A stretch of 64,000 nt of DNA, taken from positions 372,001 through 436,000 of the forward strand of contig JAXMCA010000002.1 of assembly GCA_046349595.1 (NCBI GenBank), written 5' to 3'. Shown here piece by piece: positions 9,401-16,731 of this stretch. How positions within the stretch are numbered: position 1 is the stretch's first letter; every line of letters begins with the position of its first letter. The stretch is from JACRLW01 sp046349595. Its GTDB lineage: Bacteria; Planctomycetota; UBA1135; UBA2386. The notes beneath the pieces are model-generated. The model saw only the letters and a program-made list of their open reading frames with translations. It searched no databases and was not told where the DNA came from. Made by a program: the position numbers and the translations under genes.

Positions 9401-11558
9401 CACGGTGCTGGAAGCCGCGCGAGACTGGCTGCCCGCTGCGGACCTGGCGGTGCTCGTGCCGCTGTCGTTCAAGAAGCCGTCGAGCGCCTATCTCATCAGC
9501 AGCCGGTGCAAGTACCTCCGCCTGCTCCCGATCGACGACGCGGAGAGCCTGCTGCGCGACACGCTGCGGGCCTTCGGCGACGAGGGACGCATGCCGCTCC
9601 TGCAGGCCCTGGCGAACGGCGCGTTCAGCGGTGAGCTGGCGACGCGCGCGGTCGATCTGCTCGGCAAGGGAAAGTTCACGACCTCCGACAGCATCTGGCT
9701 GACGCGCCTCGCGACCAGCAAGCAGGCCGACCGCTCGGTGCTCCAGGCGATGGCGCGCCTGATGCTGCGCGTCGCTCCGGAGGATCCGTGCCGACCGCTT
9801 CTCGACCTGCGGGCGAGCGACGACGCCGGCGAACGCATGTCCGCCGTGGACGAGCTGATCAAGTCGCTGCTCGCCGCGAACACGGTCGACTACAGCTGGT
9901 GTCAGCTCGCGGAGGCCGTGGTCGCGACGACCAACCCGGCGATGCGACGCGACGCGCTCGCCGCGATCCAGCCGGGCGCCGGACCGGCGAACCTGCTGCT
10001 GCGTGCGACGCTCGAGTCCTCGCTCGGCAGGTCCGCCGAGGCCGCGGAGCATGCCGAAGCGGCCGCTCTCGCCTCTCCGGAGAACATGTCGATCCAATCG
10101 CAGTCGGTCACCATGCTCGGACTGATCGGCCGCACCGATGCGATCGTGCGGATCTACAAGCGCTGGCTCGACGTCGCCAACGAGGTCTACCCCTTCCAGG
10201 TCGCCCAGCTCGCGCAGGTCATGCTCACGCGTGGCGACGCGATGGCCGCGATCGAGGCCCTCGATCGGACCAAGGACGACTACGGCTACACGGACCGGGT
10301 GCGACTGCGCGCCGCCTTGATGCTCACCGACCCGCAGACCCGCGAGCGGGAAATCGCGCGCTGGGCACAGAGCACGCATCGGACGCGCGTGATGGCCGGG
10401 AGCGCCGGGCCCGGCGGTGTGATGCTGATCTCGCGTGCCCTCGGCCGGGTCGGCAACGAGCAGACCCGCATCACCATCGAGGACGTGCTGAAGACGCCTG
10501 ACTGGCCGCGCTACGACGTCGAAGGCTCGCCGTTGACCTCGGACGAGATCGAACGACTCGGCTCGGTGCCGGAGGGCCGGCGGATCCTCGAGGAGCTGAT
10601 CCGCAAGTCGGGTCCGGCCGCGCGACTCACCGAGACCGAGCACTACCGCGGTCTCCTGCGTGCAGAGCGCAGCTTCGGTGACGTCATCAAGATGGTCGGC
10701 GAGGCACAGGCCCGCTTCGACGCCGACCACGGCGACGCGCACGCGCGCGGCATCCTGTGGGCGGCGATCCAGATCGGACTGCCCGTGCGCGAGGACCTCG
10801 TCGAGCTGCTCCTCCACCAGCGCATCCTGCTCGCCGACCAGAACCAGGGCGAACTCGTCGAGCTGTGCTGGACCGCGCTCCAGGTCGGCCGCGACGTCGA
10901 CGTCGACCGCATGCTCGATTCGCTGCTCGCCGACCGCAACACGCTGAACCAGGTCCCCGACGACGACACGGGACTCGGCGGCCTGCTGCGGTTGGCGGCA
11001 CAACGCCGCCCCGATGCGCTGCGCGGTCTCGCTCCGACCGACTCGGTCGATCCTCAGACCGACTCTTGGCTGCTCGCCCTGGCGCTCGATTCCGACGAGC
11101 CGACGGCATCGATCCGCGAACGCTTCGCGGCGGTGCGCACGCGACTCGACGATCCCGAGGCGAGCTACCAGGCCCTGCGTCTCGCTCTGCCGTGGGCCGG
11201 ACTCGACGTGCGCGACGGCAACCTCGACGCGGCGCTGCGCGATCTGGAGGTCGAGGACAACTCGCTGGAACGGTCCGACGACTTCCCGGCCGCGGTCTTC
11301 GCGCAGGCGATCCCGCCTCTGTCGCGCTGGAGCAAGCCGGAACTCGCCACCGACCTGGCTGCGCGCATCGCCGCGGCCGTGAAGGACGAGTCGCGCGTCG
11401 AGCGCCGCTTCCTCCTCCTGCGACTGGCGGGGCTGCTCGCGCACCGCCTCGACGCTGCCGGCCGTGGCGAGGATGCCGAGCGCGTGCGCGGCATGTTTGC
11501 TGCGGAGATCGCGGCACTCCCGGACCTCGCCGACTGGTTCGCCGCCGCGAAGCGCTGA
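3444..11558 (+). CDS. Giant membrane protein: BatA-like N-terminus, VWA domain, long TPR-type alpha-solenoid
   Basis: The 2,704-residue product starts with two membrane segments (about 6-22 and 36-54), like aerotolerance-type Bat proteins. A glutamine-amidotransferase-like region and a von Willebrand A domain follow, whose MIDAS begins with D394-T-S-G-S398. Two more hydrophobic segments come at about 786-799 and 810-826, separated by a basic RRWPRGATR loop; the second ends in SPAQ like a signal peptide. The remaining roughly 1,870 residues are degenerate helical repeats of TPR character, probably outside the cytoplasmic membrane. GTG 3444 was chosen because the hydrophobic N-terminus begins there; the frame is open from a GTG at 3372. 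VWA/TPR Bat proteins act in envelope assembly or stress resistance, but the exact role here is unknown. The two halves look like a fusion of separate genes. Confidence 0.85.
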   Translation: MLFERPLALLLLLAAPLIALSLWRARAFFDSAAHRTAVIGAGTLGFAALVIALAGPWARTTRGRPTRTVIARGDDATLARQWREATPARDAFQVIAAGETVAVGPRGRTEVPQSAGDPDLGAALGAAIALSPDGGDVLFTGEAGDAGRIFGHESLDVLTAQAKAAGIRIHARTTPVVRSGPALLEVKHVGRVHVGEAFRLEATIDVPGDVAVRVEVRSTDDDALLGARELALSAGTNHVSVDVAPGTRRGVLALDTRVMVGDAKVSAERSALLCDGAVHATWMGATEVEYSALRDTLAPFGIDLRHGDVAASSLDDTDVVVVDDLPASAWSEAAQGALAAAIPSRGVGLLLAGAWRNLGPGGYAQSPLAPLLPVDMPQREERRDPSCSLVVVIDTSGSMGSRIDLAKEVARLAIRRLMPHDKVGIVEFYGSKRWAAPLQPASNLIELMRALDRMQAGGGTVIYSALEESYYALLNARTRFKHILVLTDGGVESGPFEELARRIADANMQLSTVLIGPQAQSDFLMDLAQWGGGRFYACPSRFQLPDLRFKEPQTTRLPAVREERIAAEASAGRETAAALRDGDAVELGGLVEAAPKPWAERIVDAPGGSSVLAAWDQGAGRVATLATELLGPLTDTARGTRWSGFLADQIRALARGHEGAQPELRVEPSRASVRIELRGADPSTPRMLRVVQSDGGAREIALATGPEGSLSTTMVWPDDRPCRFQVVGLDAAAAAVRPAPRDGRLDDRSTTLRALALATGGTTEGLLPVEPPPAAQSGHRSLTPTFALAGLVGFLLLLVTRRWPRGATRAAAALLAVLLTLHTSPAQEDPAAAARIAQQIRDVGDLEPLVAEWKDGTPAQKLALAQARGDLQQVIALTADATDIATRVRRALALDATGRLDEAVAVLAALASDGDAPAELRQEATLHRAELLAAKGDKTAAEQAFRDAARDASPAMRRAIGHLAGGLGMFDVALDLHVDDDTLPAAARCCVHLRRGAWFETLHDDEASRREYHAAATVATLQRERAFALSRELGLARDEAALRAFAAGIRNELASASTVEIEAMLDALRACGDGDAILGLLDEPAVRSNPAVQSDIVAIAVECGRADRAVEESKRRLTADPHDHRLRVSLALLLTDLQRKDEARATLLEGIAIGSHKELLALTQAAGELFEDVARDEGLARLKASESEAERIDGVMLEIELLRARHRDADAAKLALDARSAAKERSSRARLAGMLESLGRNEEAIELLRDIQKEHPAEDVALRLAWLLSQGKTDAQRTESRNLFREVWLTAGSPARRVQAQERVLDAAARDGSLADLAIELEAAVADPSTQNRDSCRDALVKIWTRAQDTFGARDVLLQWAKEQPEHEIDAWQAIAQACLETDDYRGQERALRHLMEIDPENAMDYRQQLVLAFLERGRAAEARAVIRELLAKEGESDAVTYEFSAGIYALAGKPRDAARLYRRAYAAHPDRIETLLLWANAMQSQQRGAEAIGLFLDLIAQDVPDDLFLVAVDGLLNLSAGSEALRFAERAVRRRIAASPDRVFLQRALQDVLEQLGDKDGRLAVLEETVLIAGQQRSAWLREAMEEASQRKDWTRYLVHARSLLRSGEEVPPTVFVEMGEALLAAKDLPGAERAFARARLAPDFAAIEHRIAKAYESARRFDDAERILRRALRRAPDDPEAMFAIAALCEQRGARSDALDLWRRGAIALIHGEVFASSNAPQRGFNRNQRSEGPGVDTAISGVLRTADSGTDVVPVRDAVLARLDGREKLEDSARRTLAGRLRNFADAFPDTQATARAREVEDGLLGEEKLDGRMRRDLILEGIRRFEITRLLALPEKAFDGVPTERVRALLLAGDLDHAAERIAALEPQTLELPVRWLTALGAVQLRDAAVARLREAAATDPRKAGRTWLRVAPLVGEKADERAILDAELADALAAAGTGRVKAGRLLAALRADRSLPQEQRAVHARKLVEMTVEAGDANLAFTVLEAARDWLPAADLAVLVPLSFKKPSSAYLISSRCKYLRLLPIDDAESLLRDTLRAFGDEGRMPLLQALANGAFSGELATRAVDLLGKGKFTTSDSIWLTRLATSKQADRSVLQAMARLMLRVAPEDPCRPLLDLRASDDAGERMSAVDELIKSLLAANTVDYSWCQLAEAVVATTNPAMRRDALAAIQPGAGPANLLLRATLESSLGRSAEAAEHAEAAALASPENMSIQSQSVTMLGLIGRTDAIVRIYKRWLDVANEVYPFQVAQLAQVMLTRGDAMAAIEALDRTKDDYGYTDRVRLRAALMLTDPQTREREIARWAQSTHRTRVMAGSAGPGGVMLISRALGRVGNEQTRITIEDVLKTPDWPRYDVEGSPLTSDEIERLGSVPEGRRILEELIRKSGPAARLTETEHYRGLLRAERSFGDVIKMVGEAQARFDADHGDAHARGILWAAIQIGLPVREDLVELLLHQRILLADQNQGELVELCWTALQVGRDVDVDRMLDSLLADRNTLNQVPDDDTGLGGLLRLAAQRRPDALRGLAPTDSVDPQTDSWLLALALDSDEPTASIRERFAAVRTRLDDPEASYQALRLALPWAGLDVRDGNLDAALRDLEVEDNSLERSDDFPAAVFAQAIPPLSRWSKPELATDLAARIAAAVKDESRVERRFLLLRLAGLLAHRLDAAGRGEDAERVRGMFAAEIAALPDLADWFAAAKR

Positions 11559-11561
11559 CGA

Positions 11562-12350
11562 TCAGTTCCTGCTCGTCTTCGCCGCGGAGTCGGCGAGCTT
11601 CGCCTCGAGCGCGGCGATGCGCGCCTCGAGCTGCTGCATGCGGTTGGCCGCGAGGCTCGGGTCCGGGTGATCCGCGTGGGCGGCGTACTGCTTCGCGACG
11701 GAGAGGATCGCGGCGATGCGATTCGCCGGGCCGATGGCGGTCACGAGGTTGCCGTCGCCCGAGGCCGACAGCATCAGCATGGCGCCGCCGTTGCCGCTGA
11801 ACATCTGCCGCATCGAGCTGACGAACGCGAGGGCACTCGCATCGTGCATCGCGAAGGTGGTGATCACGCAGGTGGCGTCGTCGCCCAATGCGGCGACCTG
11901 TTCGGAGTCGACGTAGCGCGCCGTCTCGTAGTACTCCTGCCGTCGCTGACCATCGAACCGCAGGATCCGCCAGACTCCCGATCGATCGTTGCCTTCGATC
12001 GGCACCGCGAAGCAATTGGCGTGGAGCAGGAGCTGGGAGGCGAAGGCCTCGAGCCGACCGTCCTCGATCCGCAGGGGAAACCGGATCACCAGCGGGGCCA
12101 CGGGCCGGGACTTCTCGAAGGACTCACCGGGCACGTAGCTGCGGTGCAAGGAGTCGGCGACGCGATCGAGCAGGACCCAGCACTCGTACTCCCCCGGCTC
12201 GATGATCAATGCCTTGCGCACCTCCCCCTGATGCGGGAGGCGGACCTCCGCGGGTTCCTGTTGGGCCGCCTGCACCGGCCGTTGAGGCTCTTGCGCTGCG
12301 ACGAGGGCAGACAGGACGAGGAACAGGAGGCACTGGACTCGGTGGAGCAT
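11562..12350 (-). CDS. Secreted protein with orphan secretin N-like domain and C-terminal coiled coil
   Basis: The 262-residue product has a signal peptide (residues 1-19, cleavage near VAA-Q). Residues about 146-222 resemble a secretin/NolW N-type domain: a strand, a helix containing FVSSMRQMF, then strands containing NLVTAIGP and a closing helix. The last 25 residues form a coiled coil (LEARIAALEAKLAD). No secretin pore domain follows, so it cannot form a type II/III channel by itself. The protein at 39853-40551 has the same layout, so the two look like paralogs. It converges on the giant VWA gene with a 3-base gap and is divergent from the phosphatase fusion. The function is unknown. Confidence 0.7.
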   Translation of the reverse strand: MLHRVQCLLFLVLSALVAAQEPQRPVQAAQQEPAEVRLPHQGEVRKALIIEPGEYECWVLLDRVADSLHRSYVPGESFEKSRPVAPLVIRFPLRIEDGRLEAFASQLLLHANCFAVPIEGNDRSGVWRILRFDGQRRQEYYETARYVDSEQVAALGDDATCVITTFAMHDASALAFVSSMRQMFSGNGGAMLMLSASGDGNLVTAIGPANRIAAILSVAKQYAAHADHPDPSLAANRMQQLEARIAALEAKLADSAAKTSRN

Positions 12351-12451
12351 GGGAACGCGACCGCCTCGGCGACCTTCGCGCGGGGGACGTCGCGAAGCCG
12401 AGGGGTATTCCCGCGGCTTCCCCGGGCTCCGCGGCGAAGATCCCGGCCCCG

Positions 12452-14455
12452 ATGCTCCCCGCGACTCAGACGAACCCGACCGCGATCCTGGTCCTGCGCA
12501 TCGCCACCGCGATCACCTGCCTCGGGACGGTCGCGCGCTGGTTGCCGTACGACAGCCCGCTGTTCGGCTTTCTCTACTACGACCACGGACTGCTCGGGGA
12601 ATCGACTGCGGCCGGACTCGACGACGCGGTGCTCGTGATGCTCGCGCTGGCAGGCCTGCTGGTGCTGAGCGCCTGGATGCGCCTCGGCGCCGCACTGGCG
12701 AGCGCGATCCTGTTGGTCCTGGCGCTGGCCGCGACCGCCACCGCCACGCGCAACGCGCAGTACGTGTTGCTCGAGGAAGCGACGCGCTTCCTGGCACCGC
12801 TCGCCCTGTGCCTGCCCACCCGTCGCGGAGCGTCCGGCGCTGTGCTGACGATCGCCGTCTCCGCGACGTTCCTCGGTCACGGACTGGCGGCGCTCTCGCT
12901 GAATCCGCACTTCATCGACCTCCTGATCGGCAGCGCCCGGCGCGTGTTCGGCGCGACGCTGCCGCAGAACGCCGCCGAGCAGACGCTGATCGTGATCGGC
13001 GTCGTCGACATCGCCTGCGTCGCCGCGCTCCTGTCCACCCGTGCGCGTGCCGTCGCCGTGTGGATGACGTGCTGGGGTCTGATCACCGCCTTGTCACGGA
13101 TGACCTACGGCGGGCTCGCGCAATGGCCGGAGACCGCGCTACGCGCGCTGAACGCCGCCGCCCCGCTGGCGATCGTGATGCTCGCCGGCCACCGCGTGAC
13201 CAAGGGTCGTCCGCTGCGGAACGCGTCGGCCATCGCGGGCTTCGCCGGCCTGCTCCTGATGGTGTCCTGTTCCGCGGGCGAAGCGGCCCTGCCCTGCGAC
13301 CTGCGCATCCGCGAACCCGGGCCCACGCAGTGGCGCGTGGTCTGGACCGAGGATCCGGCACACAGCGCGCTGGTGGCCTGGTCGACATCGGGTGCCGGAC
13401 AGACGCACCACGTGCTGCTCGGTGAGCAGGCGCTCACGGCGACGACCGAGGCCGGTGCGCGCGTGGTCGTCGCCGATCGCAACGGTCCCTACACGCGGCG
13501 CAACGACGACGACGGCCCCGCGTTGTCCTACCACCACGCCCACCTGACCGGGCTGTCACCGTCGACGACCTACTGGTTCGTGATCGAGAGCGACGGCCTG
13601 CGCAGCCCGCAGTTCCACTTCACCACCGCCCCGGTCGACGACCGGCCCTTCGTCCTCCTCGCCGGCAGCGACTCGCGATCCGATCGCGCGATGCGCCGAC
13701 GGATGGACGAGCGCGTGCGCGCCCTCGCCGAAGCCGATCCGCAGGTGCTCGCGCTGCTGCACGGCGGCGATTACGTCTACGACGGCACCGACTTCGGCCT
13801 GTTCTGCGAGTGGCTCACCGACCAGTCGATGCTGGTCACTTCCGACGGCCGCATCCTCCCGCTGATCCCCACGCGCGGGAATCACGAGGGCAAGGGCAAG
13901 CTCTTCGACGAGTCCTTCGGATGGCCGGGCGGTGGCATCGACCGCAATTACTTCGCGTGCAGGCTCGCGGGAGACGTGCTGCTGATGGTGCTGAACACCG
14001 AGGTCTCGACCGCGGGCGATCAAGCGCGCTTCCTCGCCGAGACCCTCGGCGCACACCGCGACCTGCGCTGGCAGATCGCGAGCTACCACCAGCCGGCATG
14101 GCCCTCGGTGAAGCAGCCCTCCAGTGCCCTGATCGACTTCGTCCCGGTGTTCGAGGGGCACGATCTCGACCTCGCCGTCGAGTCCGACGGTCACACCCTG
14201 AAGCGCACCGTGCCGATCCGCGGCGGCAAGCGCGACGACACCGGCGTGGTCTACATCGGCGAGGGCGGACTCGGCGTCGCGCAGCGCACTCCCGACGTGA
14301 AGCGCTGGTTCCTCGAAGCTCCCGGCTTCGCCCGGAGCGCGCACCACGTCTGGGTGCTGCACTTCGACAAGGACGCGCTCCGCATGCAGGCCGTCCTCAC
14401 CGACGGAACGGTCGCGGACGACACGTCGCTACGGCCACGCGATCGCCGACGCTGA
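12452..14455 (+). CDS. Polytopic membrane domain fused to purple-acid-phosphatase-like metallophosphoesterase
   Basis: The 667-residue protein has two parts. Residues 1-247 hold about seven or eight hydrophobic segments that faintly resemble DoxX-type proteins. Residues 249-273 then look like a lipoprotein signal, a hydrophobic stretch ending in LLLMVSC with C273. A fibronectin-like N-domain and a metallophosphoesterase follow. The phosphoesterase motifs are D407 (GSDSR), GGD at 438-440, GNHE at 476-479, YHQP with H546, and DGH with H581. These are the dinuclear-metal motifs of purple acid phosphatases, which hydrolyse phosphate esters. The ATG at 12452 begins the first hydrophobic segment. 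The internal GTG at 13196 could start a separate lipoprotein, but no stop separates the halves. Confidence 0.8.
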   Translation: MLPATQTNPTAILVLRIATAITCLGTVARWLPYDSPLFGFLYYDHGLLGESTAAGLDDAVLVMLALAGLLVLSAWMRLGAALASAILLVLALAATATATRNAQYVLLEEATRFLAPLALCLPTRRGASGAVLTIAVSATFLGHGLAALSLNPHFIDLLIGSARRVFGATLPQNAAEQTLIVIGVVDIACVAALLSTRARAVAVWMTCWGLITALSRMTYGGLAQWPETALRALNAAAPLAIVMLAGHRVTKGRPLRNASAIAGFAGLLLMVSCSAGEAALPCDLRIREPGPTQWRVVWTEDPAHSALVAWSTSGAGQTHHVLLGEQALTATTEAGARVVVADRNGPYTRRNDDDGPALSYHHAHLTGLSPSTTYWFVIESDGLRSPQFHFTTAPVDDRPFVLLAGSDSRSDRAMRRRMDERVRALAEADPQVLALLHGGDYVYDGTDFGLFCEWLTDQSMLVTSDGRILPLIPTRGNHEGKGKLFDESFGWPGGGIDRNYFACRLAGDVLLMVLNTEVSTAGDQARFLAETLGAHRDLRWQIASYHQPAWPSVKQPSSALIDFVPVFEGHDLDLAVESDGHTLKRTVPIRGGKRDDTGVVYIGEGGLGVAQRTPDVKRWFLEAPGFARSAHHVWVLHFDKDALRMQAVLTDGTVADDTSLRPRDRRR

Positions 14456-14470
14456 CCGAGTCGCTCGGTG

Positions 14471-14815
14471 TCAGGACGACCCGTCGGTCGGCGCATCCGG
14501 CGCACGCACCAGCCAGAACACCAGCTCCGGCACGGCCCGGCGGTGGATGTCTTCGGCCACGCGATGCACGAGCAGCGGCCGACTGTCCTCGAGGAGCCGC
14601 ATCACCTCCTCCTTCGGCAGAGCGGCGCCCGGCGGATGGACCATCATGGTGACCCTGAAGCGGTTGCCGTCGGCGGGCTCGACGCTCTCCACGCTGATGT
14701 TCTGGAGCACCTCGTCGGTGCACTCACCGATCAGGGTGGACTCGAGCGAACGACGGATCTGAGCGGCGAGCTGGAGCTGCTTGCGCGGATCGCCGTGGCG
14801 ACGCGCTCCGCTCAT
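14471..14815 (-). CDS. rbfA: RbfA-like ribosome-binding factor (divergent)
   Basis: This 114-residue protein has the size and layout of ribosome-binding factor A, a small KH-like cold-shock protein that helps 16S rRNA maturation in the 30S subunit. A basic N-terminal helix (RKQLQLAAQIRRSLES) leads to a strand with SVESVEP, then a basic strand with RVTMMV, a helix, and a closing strand PELVFWLV like the PEL-F ending of RbfA. Identity looks low, so the family call is moderate. The ATG at 14815 overlaps the stop of the upstream lipoprotein gene (ATGA). Usual partners (nusA, infB, truB) are not adjacent, which is unusual for rbfA. Confidence 0.55.
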   Translation of the reverse strand: MSGARRHGDPRKQLQLAAQIRRSLESTLIGECTDEVLQNISVESVEPADGNRFRVTMMVHPPGAALPKEEVMRLLEDSRPLLVHRVAEDIHRRAVPELVFWLVRAPDAPTDGSS

Positions 14816-15240
14816 CGCCCACCCGACGCGGACCCCTCGGGCTCGGGCGGCTGCGCCTCGGGCCGCGCGGGGAGAGGTGCCGCCGGGTCGTCGATCCAGG
14901 CGCGACGGAAGCCGTAGTCGAGGAAGTCGAAGGGCGCACCGAACAGGAAGTGACCGGCGCCGGCGGCCATGCTGGTCGGGGCGAACAGCCACTCGTCGTC
15001 GAGCCGTCCCTTGTGGTCGCCGGAGAGCTGCTCGATCGGCCAGGAGACGATCAGGAAGGGCAGCGAGGCGACCGCGCCCGCCGCACCGCAGATCCAGGTG
15101 CCGGCCGTGGCCGGAGCTCGGACCCAGGCGGGACGATCGAGATCACTCCGCGGGTTCTGGGCATCGATCGCGTCGACCAGGGTCGGCAGGCTGCAACTCC
15201 CCTGGAGTGCCAGGATCAGGGCCGTGCACAAGCGCTTCAT
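14812..15240 (-). CDS. Small putative lipoprotein with one membrane-like segment
   Basis: The 142-residue product begins with a short signal sequence ending at LQGSC (Cys16); the -3 position is Gln, so the lipobox is weak. A second hydrophobic stretch (about 47-66, with WICGAAG and FLIVSW) could be membrane-associated. The tail after residue 115 is rich in Pro, Glu and Ala and probably disordered. I do not recognise a family. It is the first gene of a two-gene minus-strand unit with the RbfA-like gene (ATGA overlap) and is divergent from UDP-glucose dehydrogenase 171 bp away. Confidence 0.6.
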   Translation of the reverse strand: MKRLCTALILALQGSCSLPTLVDAIDAQNPRSDLDRPAWVRAPATAGTWICGAAGAVASLPFLIVSWPIEQLSGDHKGRLDDEWLFAPTSMAAGAGHFLFGAPFDFLDYGFRRAWIDDPAAPLPARPEAQPPEPEGSASGGR

Positions 15241-15411
15241 GAGGGGCGCAGTGTCGCAGACCGCGGCATCGGACGACAGTGCGCAGCGAGGGCGCAGCGG
15301 CTTGCAACAGTCCTGAATTGCCGACCCATCGTCCCGTGGCTACGGTCGGCCCCCCTCTCCCACCGATCAGGGAGACGCGGACTCCGCTGTCCGCAGCGCC
15401 CGAAAGCCGTC

Positions 15412-16716
15412 ATGAAGATCTCAGTCATCGGAACCGGATACGTCGGACTCGTCGTCGGCACCTGCTTCGCCGAGACCGGCAATCGCGTCACCTGCGCGGA
15501 CGTCGACGAGAACAAGGTTCGTCGCCTGCAGGCGGGCGAGGTCCCGATCTACGAGCCGGGTCTCGAGGAGCTGATCAAGCGCAACTGCGACGAGGGGCGC
15601 ATCCGCTTCACCACCGACGTCGCCGGCTCGATCCGCGACGCCAAGGTGTGCTTCATCGCCGTCGGCACGCCGATGGACGAGGACGGCAGCGCGGACCTGC
15701 GCTACGTGCTCGGAGTGGCGCGGCAGATCGGCGAGAACCTCAACGGCTACAAGGTCGTCGTCACCAAGAGCACGGTCCCGGTCGGCACCAACAAGAAGGT
15801 GCGCGACGCGATCCGCTCGACCGCCGGTCCGAACGCGCAGTTCGACGTGGTGAGCAACCCCGAATTCCTGAAGGAGGGCGCCGCGATCGACGACTTCATG
15901 AAGCCCGACCGGGTCGTGATCGGCACCGACAGCGAGCAGGCCAAGCAGGTGATGACGGACCTCTACGGCCCCTTCGTCCGCACCGGCAAGCCGATCCTCG
16001 TCATGGATCCCGCCTCCGCCGAGATGACCAAGTACGCGGCCAACGCGATGCTCGCGACGCGCATCTCCTTCATGAACGAGATGGCCGCGATCTGCGAGCT
16101 GGTCGGCGCCGACATCAACCAGGTGCGCAAGGGCATCGGCACCGATGCGCGCATCGGCTTCCCCTTCCTGTTCGCCGGCGCCGGCTACGGCGGATCCTGC
16201 TTCCCGAAGGACGTCCAGGCCCTGGTTCGCACGGCCAACGAGCACGGCTACCAGCCGCGCATCGTCAACGCGGTCGAGGAGGTCAACGCAGCACAGAAGG
16301 AAGTGCTGTTCGCCAAGCTGGTGAAACACTTCGGCAGCGTGAAGGGCAAGCACTTCGCGCTGTGGGGCCTCGCCTTCAAGCCGAAGACCGACGACATGCG
16401 CGAGGCTCCCGCGCTGGTGCTGATCGACCAGTTGCTCGCAGCCGGCGCGACCGTCACCGCCTTCGACCCCGAGGCCATGCACGAGGCCAAGCGGCGCCTC
16501 GGCGACAAGGTCGGCTACGCACCCGATGCACTCTCGGCGCTCGAAGGCGCCGATGCGCTGGTGCTCGTCACCGAGTGGAGCGAGTTCCGTCACGTCGATC
16601 CGGAGGACATCCGCGCGAAGCTGAAGTCGCCGGTCGTGGTCGACGGCCGCAACATCTTCGATCCGCAGCGTCTGCGCGAAGCCGGGTTCCACTACTACGG
16701 GATCGGCGTCCGCTGA
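15412..16716 (+). CDS. ugd: UDP-glucose 6-dehydrogenase
   Basis: This 434-residue enzyme oxidises UDP-glucose to UDP-glucuronate with two NAD+. The Rossmann motif GTGYVG is at residues 7-12. The catalytic block GGSCFPKDV puts the nucleophilic cysteine at C263. The conserved KYAANAMLA helix and the C-terminal substrate domain with GLAFKPKTDDMREAPA are also present. Length and domain order are normal. The gene stands alone on the plus strand and converges on the secreted TPR gene with a 15-base gap. UDP-glucuronate feeds exopolysaccharide or other glycan synthesis. No strong Shine-Dalgarno sequence is seen before the ATG. Confidence 0.95.
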   Translation: MKISVIGTGYVGLVVGTCFAETGNRVTCADVDENKVRRLQAGEVPIYEPGLEELIKRNCDEGRIRFTTDVAGSIRDAKVCFIAVGTPMDEDGSADLRYVLGVARQIGENLNGYKVVVTKSTVPVGTNKKVRDAIRSTAGPNAQFDVVSNPEFLKEGAAIDDFMKPDRVVIGTDSEQAKQVMTDLYGPFVRTGKPILVMDPASAEMTKYAANAMLATRISFMNEMAAICELVGADINQVRKGIGTDARIGFPFLFAGAGYGGSCFPKDVQALVRTANEHGYQPRIVNAVEEVNAAQKEVLFAKLVKHFGSVKGKHFALWGLAFKPKTDDMREAPALVLIDQLLAAGATVTAFDPEAMHEAKRRLGDKVGYAPDALSALEGADALVLVTEWSEFRHVDPEDIRAKLKSPVVVDGRNIFDPQRLREAGFHYYGIGVR

Positions 16717-16731
16717 ACGGACGGCGCGCTG

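Noticed and set aside
6300..11444. A long open minus-strand frame antisense to the giant gene (and similar ones antisense to the beta-propeller and other genes).
   Set aside because: Such frames are common in very GC-rich coding DNA. The antisense translation is Arg/Gln/His-rich with no domain, while the plus-strand protein has clear motifs.
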